From the NCBI GenBank assembly GCA_900546055.1, contig URBG01000018.1:1-31191 (forward strand): a stretch of DNA of 31,191 nucleotides. The letters are read 5' to 3'. The DNA comes from an uncultured Mycoplasmatota bacterium. GTDB lineage: Bacteria > Bacillota_I > Bacilli_A > RF39 > UBA660. The position numbers and the translations under genes were made by a program. The notes beneath the pieces are model-generated. The model saw nothing but the letters and a program-made list of their open reading frames with translations. It was not told the DNA's origin and ran no database searches. This document shows, in pieces, positions 30,595 to 31,191 of the stretch (position 1 is the stretch's first letter; the number at the start of each line of letters is the position of its first letter).

Positions 30595-31167
30595 TGCTTT
30601 TATGTATTTGCAATCTTTAGAAATTATTTCGTAGGGATGTTCTTTACGATATCTAAGCACTTCATCGTATTCTAATTCCATAATATTGTCAGTTAAGTCT
30701 AAATGCAATATTCCGTTCAAATGATCATATTCATGAGATATTATTGTTGCGGCTAAACCTTCAAAGTGTTTGCATTTTTTGTTCCCGTTGATATCATAAT
30801 ATTCTACGTCTATTTGATAAGGTCTATCAACAACGGCAGCATAATTTAGACAAGACTCACACATTTCTAAAAATCTTGTATGACCTAGTTCTTTTTTAAT
30901 AACGGGATTGATTAAAACTTGATTTTCATTATAATTTATATCAGCGTTTTTTGACATATCGGCCGTGGTATTTTTTAAATAGATTATTCTTTTAGGTATA
31001 CCGATTTGAACTGAGGCTAAAGCAAATAGTGGATTTAGACTATTATTAAAGTAGCTTTCAATTAGTTTAATATCATCAAGATAGCTTTTATCTTTAAAAT
31101 CTACTTCTTTAGAAATCTGCCTTAAATATTTTTCATTGTTTTTAATTGTCTTTAATTCTATTTCCAT
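30580..31167 (-). CDS. def: Peptide deformylase with atypical motifs
   Basis: 195 aa from the ATG giving MEIELKTIKNN; AGGTGAA lies 5-6 nt upstream, and a GTG three codons earlier is part of that Shine-Dalgarno. Deformylase removes the formyl group from new N-termini. The metal-binding HEYDH (145-149) and the metal Cys106 (ESCLN in place of EGCLS) are present. Motif 1, normally GxGxAAxQ, reads LFALASVQ (47-54): both glycines are lost, although Gln54 remains. Catalysis is still plausible, because the Gln, Cys, His and Glu are kept, but the substrate pocket must differ. It may be a second, specialised deformylase. Its promoter is outside or at the edge of the window. Confidence 0.85.
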   Translation of the reverse strand: MEIELKTIKNNEKYLRQISKEVDFKDKSYLDDIKLIESYFNNSLNPLFALASVQIGIPKRIIYLKNTTADMSKNADINYNENQVLINPVIKKELGHTRFLEMCESCLNYAAVVDRPYQIDVEYYDINGNKKCKHFEGLAATIISHEYDHLNGILHLDLTDNIMELEYDEVLRYRKEHPYEIISKDCKYIKAKRNE

Positions 31168-31191
31168 GGTATTCACCTTTTCTAAATAAGA

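Noticed and set aside
1..31191. Mollicutes-type genetic code (TGA as Trp), considered because of the low GC content
   Set aside because: TGA ends spoIIGA, the radical SAM gene and the 42-aa ORF at sensible positions, and Trp is coded by TGG throughout.
1..31191. Recent mobile element or prophage insertion in the spoIIGA-sigG interval or elsewhere
   Set aside because: No transposase, integrase, direct repeats or terminal inverted repeats are seen; codon and base use of yitT, PAP2 and the glycosyltransferase match their neighbours, and only the collagen repeats differ, for compositional reasons.

Overview
This is 31 kb of low-GC DNA in which every supported gene lies on the minus strand, so transcription runs from high to low coordinates. 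It looks like a spore-forming, low-GC Bacillota, probably from or near Bacilli. The evidence is spoIIGA-sigE, sigG, a ylmC/ymxH-type gene, a T-box leader, strong GGAGG or AGGTGAT Shine-Dalgarno sequences and abundant Rho-independent terminators. TGA is used as a stop codon (the ATGA overlaps spoIIGA/sigE and radical SAM/DUF1848), so this is not the Mollicutes code. No rRNA, tRNA, insertion sequence, phage or CRISPR array is visible.

Layout in transcription order. (1) 31.2-27.6 kb: an atypical peptide deformylase, an unrecognised 341-aa protein, then a translationally coupled pair (SPL/PA0069-like radical SAM protein and DUF1848 protein). The pair is driven by a consensus promoter whose spacer holds a LexA-type SOS box. 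(2) 27.5-25.4 kb: a glycolytic phosphoglycerate mutase gpmI with a tRNA-binding-domain protein and a 93-aa protein. (3) 25.3-22.5 kb: an FAD oxidoreductase with a C-terminal Rieske domain, and an unrecognised 442-aa Lys/Pro-rich membrane-anchored protein. (4) 22.4-17.6 kb: a complete arginine deiminase operon, arcA-arcB-arcC-arcD, with overlapping genes and a Fur-box-like operator at the start of transcription. It converts arginine to ornithine, CO2, NH3 and ATP. (5) 17.5-15.5 kb: proS under a proline (CCU) T-box. (6) 15.5-6.4 kb: the sporulation region. It runs 120-aa protein, spoIIGA-sigE, a BclA-like collagen protein with a TPR glycosyltransferase, yitT, a PAP2 phosphatase, a 42-aa membrane miniprotein, sigG, a C26 amidotransferase, ylmC and a GT4 glycosyltransferase. 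It appears to be the classical spoIIGA-sigE-sigG-ylmC neighbourhood with a spore-surface glycoprotein module and membrane genes placed between sigE and sigG. (7) 6.4-0 kb: a degenerate membrane-anchored ApbE homologue, an unrecognised membrane protein, mtaB, a second unrecognised membrane protein, recD2 and a 50-aa miniprotein.

The sporulation part reads as a regulatory circuit. A long-spacer promoter with a Spo0A-box-like element should drive spoIIGA-sigE. SpoIIGA would cut pro-sigma-E. Sigma-E (or sigma-K) could then read the collagen/glycosyltransferase pair through a CATAAAATA -10 element. The sigG ribosome-binding site is buried in a hairpin, as reported for B. subtilis, which would damp early sigma-G synthesis.

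The most interesting points are the collagen/glycosyltransferase pair inside the sigma-factor cluster, the RBS-occluding hairpin before sigG, the SOS box on the radical SAM/DUF1848 operon, an ApbE homologue that has lost its key residues, two conserved-looking miniproteins, and the habit of placing stop codons inside terminator hairpins.
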